From: an uncultured bacterium | GTDB taxonomy: Bacteria; Bacillota_I; Bacilli_A; RF39; UBA660 | NCBI GenBank assembly: GCA_905216155.1 | Contig: CAJMSU010000026.1 | Location: 1 to 16,739 of the forward strand | Direction: 5' to 3' | Length of the DNA stretch: 16,739 nucleotides | In this document: positions 5,848 through 12,548 of the stretch, one piece after another | Numbering within the stretch: the stretch's first letter is position 1 | How the letters are laid out: every line of letters starts with the position of its first letter | Translations under genes and position numbers: made by a program | The notes under the pieces: model-generated | The model's database searches: none | Told to the model about the DNA's origin: nothing | The model's input: only the letters and a program-made list of their open reading frames with translations

Positions 5848-7396
5848 GATATATAGCGTTGGGCTTTATATAAGATTATCTCGTGAAGATGATGACAAAG
5901 TTTATGAAAGTGAAAGTATTACAAATCAAAAGAGTTTATTGCTTCAATATGTTAAAGAAAATAATTTAAGAGTTTATGATATTTATATTGATGATGGTTA
6001 TAGTGGGACAAATTTTGATAGACCTGATTTTAATAGACTGTTAAATGATATAGAATTAGGTAGAATTAATATGGTTATTACTAAAGATATGTCGAGATTA
6101 GGTAGGGATTATATTGGTACTGGAAATTTAATAGAAAAATATTTTCCAGAGCATAATGTTAGATATATTGCAGTTACTGATAATATAGATACATTTTTAG
6201 ATAATTCTAATAATGATATTGCACCATTTAAAGCAATTATGAATGATATGTATGCTAAAGATATTTCTAAAAAAATAAAATCGAGTTTAAGAGCAAAACA
6301 AAAAGAAGGAAAATGGGTTGGTGGTAGAACTCCATTTGGATATATTCAAGATCCAGATAATAAAAATCATTTAGTTATTTTTAAAGAACAAGCAGTTGTT
6401 GTTAAAAGAATATTTGATATGTGCTTAAGTGGTTTATCTTACTTTAAAATAGCTAAACAACTAACTTTAGAAGGAGTAAAAACACCAGCACAGTATTATA
6501 GTTTTGAATGGAAGAGTCATTATAATTTAAAATATGGAGAATGGCATCCTAAAACAATTCAAGATATTTTAACTAATAAAATTTATACTGGAGATTTAGT
6601 CCAAAATAAAAGAGCTAAAGTAAATTATAAAGTTAAAAAAGTAGTTAGAAATAATCCTAAAGATTTTATTATAGTAGAGAATACTCATGAAGCAATTATT
6701 GATAAAGATACTTTTTATGAAGTTCAGAAGAGATTACCTAAAAATGTAGGTAGAAATGAAAAAAAAGAAAATCATTTATTAGATGGACTTTTATATTGTG
6801 GAGATTGTGGACATAGAATATCAGTTCAAGCTAGAAGAAAAAAAGATAATAGGTGTTATACTATATGTAATTATTATAGAACTTATATGAAACAAAAACT
6901 ATGTACAACACACTCTAATAACTATGATGAATTAGAAAGGGTAATTTTAAATTCACTAAGGGACTTATGCTTAAAATATATTGACAAGAAAAGAATAAAA
7001 GAACAAGCAATTAAAAATATTAGTGAAGATAATAGTTTAAGTATAAAGAAAGAATTTTATATACTTGAAAGTGAAATAAAACAATTAAATGATAATCTAG
7101 ATAGTATTTATATTGATAAATTAAATAAGGTAATAACTGAAGAACAATTTAATAGAGTTAAAATTAAATTAGAAAATGAATTAAGTATAAAAGAGAAACG
7201 ATATAGTGAATTAATTAATGTGGCAAATGATAAAGTTAATGAAAATACTAAAAATAAGTTAATTAATGAATATATAAATAAATTTTTATCTATGAAAGAA
7301 CCAAGTAGAGAGTTAATAGTTAATTTAATTGATAAAGTTATTATATTTAATAACAAAAAAATAGATTTAAAGCTTACATTTCATCAAAATGACTAA
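5828..7396 (+). CDS. Large serine recombinase (integrase/transposase), copy 2
   Basis: A 522-aa paralogue of the enzyme at 202-1731 with the same domain order: resolvase domain with likely catalytic Ser18 in YIRLSRED and the block TKDMSRLGRDYIGTG, recombinase domain, zinc ribbon (CGDCGHR plus downstream cysteines in CYTICNYYR and LCTTH), coiled coil, and a C-terminus ending in the shared LSMxEPSRELIxNLIDK. It differs by an insertion of about six residues in the recombinase domain near SHYNLKYGEW, a part of these enzymes that contacts DNA, so its sites may differ from those of copy 1. The start is GTG 5828, chosen for the strong AAGGAGGAGG at 5813-5822. It overlaps the preceding small ORF by 20 bases. 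No lesion is seen. It probably moves the element carrying the GNAT, Fic and HEPN-like genes. Confidence 0.95.
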   Translation: MLESINKIYSVGLYIRLSREDDDKVYESESITNQKSLLLQYVKENNLRVYDIYIDDGYSGTNFDRPDFNRLLNDIELGRINMVITKDMSRLGRDYIGTGNLIEKYFPEHNVRYIAVTDNIDTFLDNSNNDIAPFKAIMNDMYAKDISKKIKSSLRAKQKEGKWVGGRTPFGYIQDPDNKNHLVIFKEQAVVVKRIFDMCLSGLSYFKIAKQLTLEGVKTPAQYYSFEWKSHYNLKYGEWHPKTIQDILTNKIYTGDLVQNKRAKVNYKVKKVVRNNPKDFIIVENTHEAIIDKDTFYEVQKRLPKNVGRNEKKENHLLDGLLYCGDCGHRISVQARRKKDNRCYTICNYYRTYMKQKLCTTHSNNYDELERVILNSLRDLCLKYIDKKRIKEQAIKNISEDNSLSIKKEFYILESEIKQLNDNLDSIYIDKLNKVITEEQFNRVKIKLENELSIKEKRYSELINVANDKVNENTKNKLINEYINKFLSMKEPSRELIVNLIDKVIIFNNKKIDLKLTFHQND

Positions 7397-7401
7397 CCTA
7401 G

Positions 7402-7410
7402 TGTTATAAT
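7402..7410 (+). promoter_or_regulatory. Extended -10 promoter of the HEPN-like gene
   Basis: TGTTATAAT gives a TGn extension plus a perfect TATAAT (7405-7410), starting 5 bases after the recombinase 2 stop. Transcription would begin near 7417, which excludes an ATG at 7413 as the start and supports ATG 7431. Confidence 0.55.
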
Positions 7411-7430
7411 ATATGATAAGAGGTGTAGAC

Positions 7431-8369
7431 ATGAAATATGATGAATTAATAGAAGCAATAGAATCTCAAAAACAAATGAATGAAATGTTATGGAAACAAA
7501 CACATATTATGTTTATTCCTTCATCTCATAAATTTGTAAATGATGATGGGAAAGAAAAATTAGTTAAGTATGGAATAAATGAAGTATGGAATGATTTTGT
7601 GTTTAAAGAAAATAAAATACTATTTTTTATTAATAAATATCTTGAAACTTTCAATAGGGCTTTAAAAAATTATTGTATAAAATTCGAAGAAGATAATATC
7701 TCTTTTCCGCCTATCGATTTATTTGAGGAAATGGCCTATTATTTTGACTCTGTTATAAGTGCTGTATCGGTTATAGTTGAAGCAGAACAAAAGACTGTTT
7801 TGGCAAAGAATCTTGATAGTATTAAAATAAATAAATTTTATCCCACAAGACAAAAATTTGGATTATGGTGGCAAATTTATATGCTCAGAAATAGAATATT
7901 GCATAATACAGAAGCAAGATATGATAATAGTAAAGATCGTTGCTCTAGATATGCTGATTTTTCATCGAAGATATTAATGATTAGAAAAAAGAATAATATT
8001 TTTGAAATTAATTCAACTTTAATAGATATTAATAAAGATGCTAATATAGAAAAAGCAATAGATTTTGCAATAAATAATAGAGATGTAAATCCATTTGATT
8101 TATTATTTCCAAATAAATCAGCAAAAGGACATGGTAAAAAAAATCCAAATGTGTTGTATATTAGCAATGATATTTATTTTGATTATGCAACTTCTGGTGT
8201 TAAATTAATAAATGATATTCACGATTTATTAAATAAGATTAACTATGAATTTATAAGAAAATTTGCAGAAGATTATGATAATATTGAAGAATTATTAAAT
8301 TCTAAAACGTTTTTAACGTCAGAAGAAGATGCATATTCAGTAGAAAGTGTTTTTAAAAATCTAACATAA
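7431..8369 (+). CDS. Uncharacterised protein with an RNxxxH motif, possible HEPN RNase
   Basis: A 312-aa, mostly helical, soluble protein with no signal or membrane segment. I recognise no family from full sequence. Within a predicted helix it carries LRNRILHN at 152-159, giving Arg153-Asn154-x3-His158, the RNxxxH signature of HEPN ribonucleases found in abortive-infection and toxin systems. An aromatic stretch (FGLWWQIYM) leads into it. The region 95-160 could form the usual helical bundle. The start is ATG 7431, with AAGAGGTG at 7418-7425 five bases ahead; an in-frame ATG at 7413 lies upstream of the predicted transcription start. It is the last gene of the accessory block, nine bases before the spore-gene fragment, and has its own promoter behind recombinase 2. 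No obvious antitoxin gene is beside it. A defence role is inferred from the motif and the location only. Confidence 0.7.
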   Translation: MKYDELIEAIESQKQMNEMLWKQTHIMFIPSSHKFVNDDGKEKLVKYGINEVWNDFVFKENKILFFINKYLETFNRALKNYCIKFEEDNISFPPIDLFEEMAYYFDSVISAVSVIVEAEQKTVLAKNLDSIKINKFYPTRQKFGLWWQIYMLRNRILHNTEARYDNSKDRCSRYADFSSKILMIRKKNNIFEINSTLIDINKDANIEKAIDFAINNRDVNPFDLLFPNKSAKGHGKKNPNVLYISNDIYFDYATSGVKLINDIHDLLNKINYEFIRKFAEDYDNIEELLNSKTFLTSEEDAYSVESVFKNLT

Positions 8370-8375
8370 AAGGGT

Positions 8376-8391
8376 AAGGACATGTTTGTCC
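8376..8391. other. Candidate attachment site at the right end of the element
   Basis: The junction between HEPN-like gene and spore-gene fragment contains the imperfect-spacer palindrome GGACA-TGTT-TGTCC (8378-8391). AAGGACATGTTTG resembles 3401-3413 (11 of 13). Serine recombinase sites are partly palindromic around a 2-bp crossover, so this is where one would expect the right attachment site. Confidence 0.4.
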
Positions 8392-8512
8392 AATACATAC
8401 AAGAATTATAAATCATCATGTATATAAACATACTTATCAACCAAGATACACTTGCAGTGAAGAAAATACTGTAAGTAATATTCAATGTGGATCTTGTTGT
8501 AATTTCCGTTAA
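8378..8512 (+). pseudogene. 3' part of a CotD-like spore-coat gene, interrupted by the element
   Basis: An open frame with no usable start (TAA at 8375-8377, no ATG, GTG or TTG in frame before the tail) encodes about 44 residues, including CPIHTRIINHHVYKHTYQP and then RYTCSEENTVSNIQCGSCCN, ending FR at TAA 8510-8512. The His/Tyr-rich repeats followed by an SEEN-type segment and a closing Cys-Cys match my memory of the CotD inner spore-coat family, though I could not align it. The frame is clean and keeps its own terminator 1 base later, so the loss is confined to the 5' side, where the accessory block begins. The 5' half should lie at the other end of the element, left of this window. It may be rejoined by excision, or be dead. 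Confidence 0.6.
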
Positions 8513-8513
8513 T

Positions 8514-8543
8514 AGAAAGTAGCAATACTTTCTTTCTTTTTTT
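8514..8543 (+). terminator. Terminator of the spore-coat gene fragment
   Basis: AGAAAGTA (8514-8521), loop GCAA, TACTTTCT (8526-8533), a perfect 8-bp stem with a stable GNRA loop, followed by a T-rich tail ending in eight T. Confidence 0.85.
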
Positions 8544-8589
8544 TGTAAAATATTTACTGTAAATAAAGTGTCTAGTTTTGTCATATCTA

Positions 8590-8618
8590 TTGCTTGTTTT
8601 ACACAATAGGTTTATCCT
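8590..8618 (+). promoter_or_regulatory. Possible promoter of rpoZ
   Basis: TTGCTT (8590-8595), a 17-base gap and TATCCT (8613-8618). Each hexamer matches consensus at about four positions. It is in the right place, 23 bases before the rpoZ start. Confidence 0.3.
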
Positions 8619-8640
8619 AATAATAGGGAGTGTGATATGA

Positions 8641-8844
8641 ATGATTTATCCATCTATAGATAAATTACTTAATATAGTTGATTCTAAGTATGAACTTGTT
8701 CATATAGCAGCTAGAAGAAGTAAAGAAATTTCTAAAACTGGATATTTACAAAAGCCTGAAGCCGAATACAAATGTAAAAAGAATATAGGAAGGGCACTTG
8801 AGGAGATCGTTGATGGTTTAATCAAGGTAAAGAAAGAAGATTAG
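8641..8844 (+). CDS. rpoZ: DNA-directed RNA polymerase omega subunit
   Basis: A 67-aa protein with the omega pattern: MIYPSIDKLL at the start, then SKYELVHIAARRSKEI, and KNIGRALEEIVDGLIKV near the end. Omega binds the beta' subunit and helps RNA polymerase assemble. The length is normal for Bacillota. The start is ATG 8641 with AGGGAG at 8625-8630. A second ATG at 8637 opens only an 8-codon frame. It is the first intact chromosomal gene right of the element. The usual partner gmk is not adjacent, perhaps because the spore gene and element lie between. Its stop codon is embedded in its own terminator. Confidence 0.93.
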   Translation: MIYPSIDKLLNIVDSKYELVHIAARRSKEISKTGYLQKPEAEYKCKKNIGRALEEIVDGLIKVKKED

Positions 8845-8856
8845 CTTCTTTTTTTT
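8834..8856 (+). terminator. Terminator overlapping the rpoZ stop
   Basis: AAGAAG (8834-8839) pairs with CTTCTT (8845-8850) around ATTAG, which contains the TAG stop codon, and runs into eight T. Confidence 0.65.
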
Positions 8857-8880
8857 ATATGATTTTTTTTGTTTTGTTGC

Positions 8881-8886
8881 TATAAT
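8881..8886 (+). promoter_or_regulatory. -10 box ahead of recX
   Basis: TATAAT 39 bases before the recX start. The region upstream is almost pure T, and no clear -35 is seen at 16-18 bases. Confidence 0.4.
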
Positions 8887-8924
8887 ATTAATAGATTGTT
8901 TAATGTAGTGATGGAGGTGATCTT

Positions 8925-9668
8925 TTGAAAATATTAAAGTATAAAAAGATGTCTAATGGTAAATATAAATTAGAACTTGATAATGGTAATAGTTTACTTT
9001 TATATGAAGAAGTAATACTTAAGTATAATTTATTAATTACTAAAGATATAGATCTTAATAATGATTGTATTAATAACTATAATTTAGAATGTGATTGTTA
9101 TTATATGGCACTTAAGTCTTTAAATAATAGATTTAAATCAGTTAAAGAGTTAAAAAATAGTTTAATAAAAAAAGAATATCCTTTGGATATGGTAGAAAAA
9201 GTTATTTCTAAACTTTTAAAACAGGGATATTTAAATGATAGAAGTTTTTCTAAGAGTTTTATTAATAATCAAATGACTACTACTAATAATGGACCTGAAA
9301 AAATAAAATTTGAATTAGTAAAGAAAGGTGTTTCTAAAGATATAGTAGATAGTGAGATAGAAACATTTACACATGATGAGCAAGTATTAAAAATAAATAA
9401 ATTAATAAATAAAATGATTAAATCAAATCGAACTAGGGGTGGGGTAGTTTTAAGAAAAAAAATATGTAGTTATTTAATTAATTTGGGATATGATATTTCT
9501 TTAATTAATAAATGCCTTGATAACTTTTCTTTTTCTAATGATATAGAAATTAGTAAAAGAGAATATGAAAAGTTATATAAAAGACTTAGTAGAAAATATA
9601 CTGGTAAGGAATTAGAATATAAAATAGCAGAAAAAATGTATCAGAAGGGACTTCATTATGAAAAATAA
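8925..9668 (+). CDS. recX: Regulatory protein RecX
   Basis: A 247-aa RecX. RecX proteins bind RecA filaments and limit recombination and the SOS response. The conserved first helical repeat is clear at about 60-110: ALKSLNNRFKSVKELKNSL, then VISKLLKQGYLNDRSFSKSF, followed by GPEKIKFELVKKGVS at about 124-138. A second and third set of helices fill the rest. Length is within the range of Bacillota RecX (about 210-270). The start is TTG 8925 behind GGAGGTGA (8913-8920). The next gene starts inside its last codons (11-base overlap), so the two are cotranscribed and probably coupled. Confidence 0.9.
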   Translation: MKILKYKKMSNGKYKLELDNGNSLLLYEEVILKYNLLITKDIDLNNDCINNYNLECDCYYMALKSLNNRFKSVKELKNSLIKKEYPLDMVEKVISKLLKQGYLNDRSFSKSFINNQMTTTNNGPEKIKFELVKKGVSKDIVDSEIETFTHDEQVLKINKLINKMIKSNRTRGGVVLRKKICSYLINLGYDISLINKCLDNFSFSNDIEISKREYEKLYKRLSRKYTGKELEYKIAEKMYQKGLHYEK

Positions 9669-11085
9669 ATTATTAAAAAATAGAACTTTAATATGTTATA
9701 GTTTATTATTTTTTACTATGACACTATTTTACTGTATTTTAGTTCATTTAGAATCTGATTATTATTGGCATATAAAAGCTGGGGAGGTAATGGTTAAGAC
9801 TAAGAGTATTTTAACTAAGGATATATTTTCTTGGTATGTATCTGGTAGGACATGGGTATCTCATGAATGGTTGTTTGAAGTTATTATTTATTATTTAAAA
9901 ATGGTTTTTGGTAGTTATCATATTTATATTTATTCATTTTCTACTATATTTTGTTTACTTGTGCTACTATTTTTTAGCAAAAAGGATGATTATTTAAAAA
10001 ATGTTTCTTTTTCACTACTATGGAGTTTTCTTTCTATTGTTATATTATGTTACACTCAAGTAAGACCACAATTAATTAGTTATATATTTTTAGCATTAAC
10101 TGTTTATTTTTCTTATGATTTATATGATAGAAAAGAATCTAGGAAAATATATTTTTTACCATTAATTGCTTTGTTATGGTCTAATATACATGGTGGTTCT
10201 AGTAATCTTTCTTATATTATACCTGTTGTATTTTTACTTGCTGGTAGTTTTGATTTTTCTTTTAAAAAGATTTATTCTACTAGAATTAGTAATAAGCAAA
10301 TAGTTAAATATTTATTAGTTATATTGATGTGTGTGCTTGCTATTTGTATTAATCCTTCTGGTATAGGGATGATTTTTTATCCATATCAAAATATGATGGA
10401 TGGTTTTATGTTAAAAACAATTTCTGAATGGCAACCTACTAATCTTAATGATATGACACATTATTTTTATATATTTATTATTTTACTTTTAATCATTGTA
10501 TTTATTTTTAGTGATAAACGATTAAAACTTATAGATTTTTTATTATTTGGTATTTCAGTGTTTATGGGATTTAAAAGTATTAGATTTTGGATTTATACTT
10601 ATATTATTATGAATTTTGTTGTATTTAACTATATTAGTTTTAGAAAAAATGATAAGGGTACTAATCTAATACTTATTGTTCTTTCTTTGATTGTTTTTTC
10701 TGCATTTGTTTTTAGCATACCAAATATAGATAAAGTTTATAGTAAGAGTAAAATTGTTAGTGATTCTGCTATTTCTGTTTTAAAGAATGAAAAACCAAAG
10801 AGATTATATAATTACTATGATTATGGTGGATATTTACTTTATAATAATATAGATGTTTTTATAGATGGTAGAGCAGATTTATATTCTAAATATAATTATA
10901 AAGATTATTATAATATATCTGTTATGAGTAGGGATTATAATAAGTTAATTAAAAAATATAATTTTGATTATTTTATTATTCCTAATAATTTAGGTCTTAA
11001 TACTTATTTAAATTCTAACGATAATTATGTAAGAATTTATCATGATAAAAATTCTAATATATATAAATATAAAAAAACGGCTTAG
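9658..11085 (+). CDS. Polytopic membrane protein, GT-C glycosyltransferase-like
   Basis: A 475-aa membrane protein with about ten hydrophobic segments. The first extracellular loop, after TM1, has ESDYYWHIKAGEVM with Asp34, followed by a DIFSWYVSGRTWVSHEWLFE stretch. An acidic residue there, and a D-x-W/H-x-x-G plus EW pattern, is typical of GT-C-fold enzymes that move sugars from polyprenyl-phosphate donors. The C-terminal 110 residues are soluble and outside, with NYYDYGGYLLY and DGRADLY, a tail common in this type. Exact substrate and family are not known, and the protein is often left as 'hypothetical'. ATG 9658 lies inside the recX end (ATGAAAAATAA), so translation is coupled to recX. 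Its stop lies within a strong terminator. No sugar-pathway genes are next to it. Confidence 0.75.
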   Translation: MKNKLLKNRTLICYSLLFFTMTLFYCILVHLESDYYWHIKAGEVMVKTKSILTKDIFSWYVSGRTWVSHEWLFEVIIYYLKMVFGSYHIYIYSFSTIFCLLVLLFFSKKDDYLKNVSFSLLWSFLSIVILCYTQVRPQLISYIFLALTVYFSYDLYDRKESRKIYFLPLIALLWSNIHGGSSNLSYIIPVVFLLAGSFDFSFKKIYSTRISNKQIVKYLLVILMCVLAICINPSGIGMIFYPYQNMMDGFMLKTISEWQPTNLNDMTHYFYIFIILLLIIVFIFSDKRLKLIDFLLFGISVFMGFKSIRFWIYTYIIMNFVVFNYISFRKNDKGTNLILIVLSLIVFSAFVFSIPNIDKVYSKSKIVSDSAISVLKNEKPKRLYNYYDYGGYLLYNNIDVFIDGRADLYSKYNYKDYYNISVMSRDYNKLIKKYNFDYFIIPNNLGLNTYLNSNDNYVRIYHDKNSNIYKYKKTA

Positions 11086-11095
11086 CCGTTTTTTT
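11071..11095. terminator. Bidirectional terminator between the membrane-protein gene and prsA
   Basis: AAAAAAACGGC (11071-11081), loop TTA, GCCGTTTTTTT (11085-11095): an 11-bp perfect stem with a GC core, A tract on the left and T tract on the right, so it works in both directions. The TAG of the plus-strand gene (11083-11085) is in loop and stem, and the prsA stop lies in the T tract. Confidence 0.9.
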
Positions 11096-12101
11096 AATTA
11101 TTAGTATTAGTACTAGATGAAGATGCTTGTTTTATTAATTTGTCCATTAAATCTTCATATGCTTTTTTCAAATCTTTGTCATCAAATTTAATATTATTTT
11201 CTTCTCTTATTTCAATTAATGCATTGTAATGAAGAGATGGATCATTAGTTAATTTCTCATTCATTAATGTTTCTTTTATATCATTTTTAACACTTTTTAA
11301 TGATGCTTTTTTCTTTTGATCTTTCTTTAATATTATGTGATATCCATATTGTGTTTTAACAGGTTCTTTAGAATATTCATTTTTCTTTAGAGCTTTAGCA
11401 GCTTCTACAAAATTTTCATCCATATCTTCGGCTTTAAAGTAACCTAGGTCTCCACCTTTATCTTTGTTTGATGAATCATCAGAATATTTTTTAGCTAATT
11501 TTTCAAAGCTTTCACCATTATCAAGTTTCTTTATAATACTTTCAGCCTTTTTCTTAGCTTTTTCTTCAGCTTTAGTTTTTTCATCTTCAGTAGCATCATC
11601 TTTAACATTTACTTTTATTAAAATATGACTAGCTTTAATATCACCTATTATGTTGTCATCATAATATTGTTCTATTTCTTTATTTGTTAAACTTTTTTTG
11701 ATGTGATCTTCAACTGCTTCATTTCTTTTGTATTCAAGTCTTAACATATCTTCAAGTTCACTTTCTGATGATACTCCAAAATATTGTTTTATAACATTTT
11801 TAAAAGTGTCTTCGTCATTTGAATAGTTTGATTTGATTTTTTCAATTTGTTCTTTAACTTCTTTTGTCTCATCATCAGTAGTTTTATATTTTTCATCAAA
11901 TAGTTTATGATCAATCATATCTACTAGTTTAGAAATATTATCTTTTTTTAATTCATTGTAATATTCAGTTGTACTTATTTTTATACCTGTTAATGAAACA
12001 GCATTTTTACTATTAACTTCAGCTTTTTTTCCACAACCAGTAAGTACTAAAGATGTTGTTGCTAATAAAGTGATAGCAGTAATTACTTTTTTATTCTTCA
12101 T
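11094..12101 (-). CDS. prsA: Foldase lipoprotein PrsA (parvulin peptidyl-prolyl isomerase)
   Basis: A 335-aa lipoprotein of the PrsA type, which helps exported proteins fold outside the membrane. The N-terminus has a lysine-rich start, a hydrophobic segment and the lipobox LTGC, so Cys23 should be lipidated. A SurA-like helical region covers about 40-150. The parvulin domain is at about 155-260, opening with IKASHILIKV and closing with QYGYHIILKK, and includes KYSDDSSNKDKGGDLGYF. A helical, Lys/Asp-rich C-terminus ends in Ser/Thr/Asn. The length is normal. Strong site AGGAGG (12108-12113 on the opposite strand) and a good promoter lie upstream. It is transcribed alone. It may serve the secreted protein at 12549 nearby, but this is not shown. 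Confidence 0.93.
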   Translation of the reverse strand: MKNKKVITAITLLATTSLVLTGCGKKAEVNSKNAVSLTGIKISTTEYYNELKKDNISKLVDMIDHKLFDEKYKTTDDETKEVKEQIEKIKSNYSNDEDTFKNVIKQYFGVSSESELEDMLRLEYKRNEAVEDHIKKSLTNKEIEQYYDDNIIGDIKASHILIKVNVKDDATEDEKTKAEEKAKKKAESIIKKLDNGESFEKLAKKYSDDSSNKDKGGDLGYFKAEDMDENFVEAAKALKKNEYSKEPVKTQYGYHIILKKDQKKKASLKSVKNDIKETLMNEKLTNDPSLHYNALIEIREENNIKFDDKDLKKAYEDLMDKLIKQASSSSTNTNN

Positions 12102-12125
12102 ATTTTTCCTCCTATTTACCTTTAT

Positions 12126-12154
12126 ATAATAACAAAAAAATGGTTTTCTTGCAA
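12126..12154 (-). promoter_or_regulatory. prsA: Sigma-A promoter of prsA
   Basis: On the minus strand, TTGCAA (12149-12154), a 17-base spacer and TATTAT (12126-12131). It lies 25 bases before the start codon, with AGGAGG in between. Confidence 0.65.
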
Positions 12155-12174
12155 TAAAATATGATATATATAAT

Positions 12175-12203
12175 CACACATTTAATATATTTACCATAAA
12201 ATA
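12175..12203 (+). promoter_or_regulatory. Possible sigma-K (late mother-cell) promoter of the two spore peptides
   Basis: CATAAAATA (12195-12203) fits the sigma-K -10 pattern CATAnnnTA, and CACA (12175-12178) lies 16 bases ahead where a -35 AC element is expected. Nothing resembling a sigma-A pair is well placed. This fits spore-type products but has only short motifs behind it. Confidence 0.4.
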
Positions 12204-12234
12204 CTGTGAAAGCACAAAAAAAGGAGGAGTCTAT

Positions 12235-12315
12235 ATGAACAATTATGTATCGTCTTCAGCTATTATTTTAGTTTTATTTATTCTTTTAATTATAATTTTG
12301 GGAGCTTATATTTAA
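12235..12315 (+). CDS. YjcZ-like sporulation micropeptide (26 aa)
   Basis: A 26-residue peptide: a short polar N-terminus MNNYVSSSA, then one hydrophobic helix ILVLFILLIIILGAYI to the end. This is the layout of the YjcZ/SscA group of tiny spore-coat-assembly or sporulation membrane proteins, in which an aromatic/Ser head precedes a xxVLFILLxIxG helix. The ribosome site AAGGAGGAG (12221-12229) is strong. The next peptide begins 12 bases after the stop with its own AAGGAGGTG, so they form a two-gene unit, possibly under sigma-K. Too small for a firm family call. Confidence 0.65.
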   Translation: MNNYVSSSAIILVLFILLIIILGAYI

Positions 12316-12327
12316 GGAGGTGTAATA

Positions 12328-12438
12328 ATGTCTTGTAATGAAAACTGCAATGTTTCACGTGGTGGAAATGGTTTCTTAATAATTATTATTTTATATATAT
12401 TATTAGCAATCATTTTAGGCGGAAGTCTTTGCTATTAA
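12328..12438 (+). CDS. Second spore-type membrane micropeptide, Cys-rich head (36 aa)
   Basis: A 36-residue peptide with a polar head (MSCNENCNVSRGGNG), one hydrophobic helix (FLIIIILYILLAIILGG) and a final SLCY. Three cysteines in so short a protein suggest disulfide or metal links, as in the coat. The ribosome site AAGGAGGTG (12314-12322) overlaps the stop of the first peptide, so the pair is translated together. A good terminator follows 1 base after the stop. It probably belongs to the YjcZ-like group, as a diverged member. Function unknown. Confidence 0.6.
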   Translation: MSCNENCNVSRGGNGFLIIIILYILLAIILGGSLCY

Positions 12439-12439
12439 G

Positions 12440-12468
12440 AAAGATAAGAGGAAATCTTATCTTTTTGT
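12440..12468 (+). terminator. Terminator of the spore peptide pair
   Basis: AAAGATAAGA (12440-12449), loop GGAAA, TCTTATCTTT (12455-12464): a 10-bp perfect stem followed by TTTGTG. The tail CTTTTTGTGTGG is the same as in repeat R2. Confidence 0.85.
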
Positions 12469-12486
12469 GTGGGGCAGAAAAATGTA

Positions 12487-12515
12487 TTTACATTTGCATA
12501 TGGAGGGGGTATAAT
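12487..12515 (+). promoter_or_regulatory. Sigma-A promoter of the secreted TasA-like gene
   Basis: TTTACA (12487-12492), a 17-base spacer and a perfect TATAAT (12510-12515), 33 bases before the start codon. One of the best promoters in the window. Confidence 0.75.
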
Positions 12516-12548
12516 TTAGGTATATAACAAAAATAAAAGGAGTAGGTT

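Noticed and set aside
8273..8606. Two open frames on the minus strand across the HEPN-like gene end and the spore-gene fragment
   Set aside because: They cross the plus-strand stop, the terminator and the element junction, with no ribosome site and no recognisable product.
8637..8663. ATG at 8637 as the rpoZ start
   Set aside because: It opens only an 8-codon frame; the omega sequence begins at ATG 8641 in another frame.
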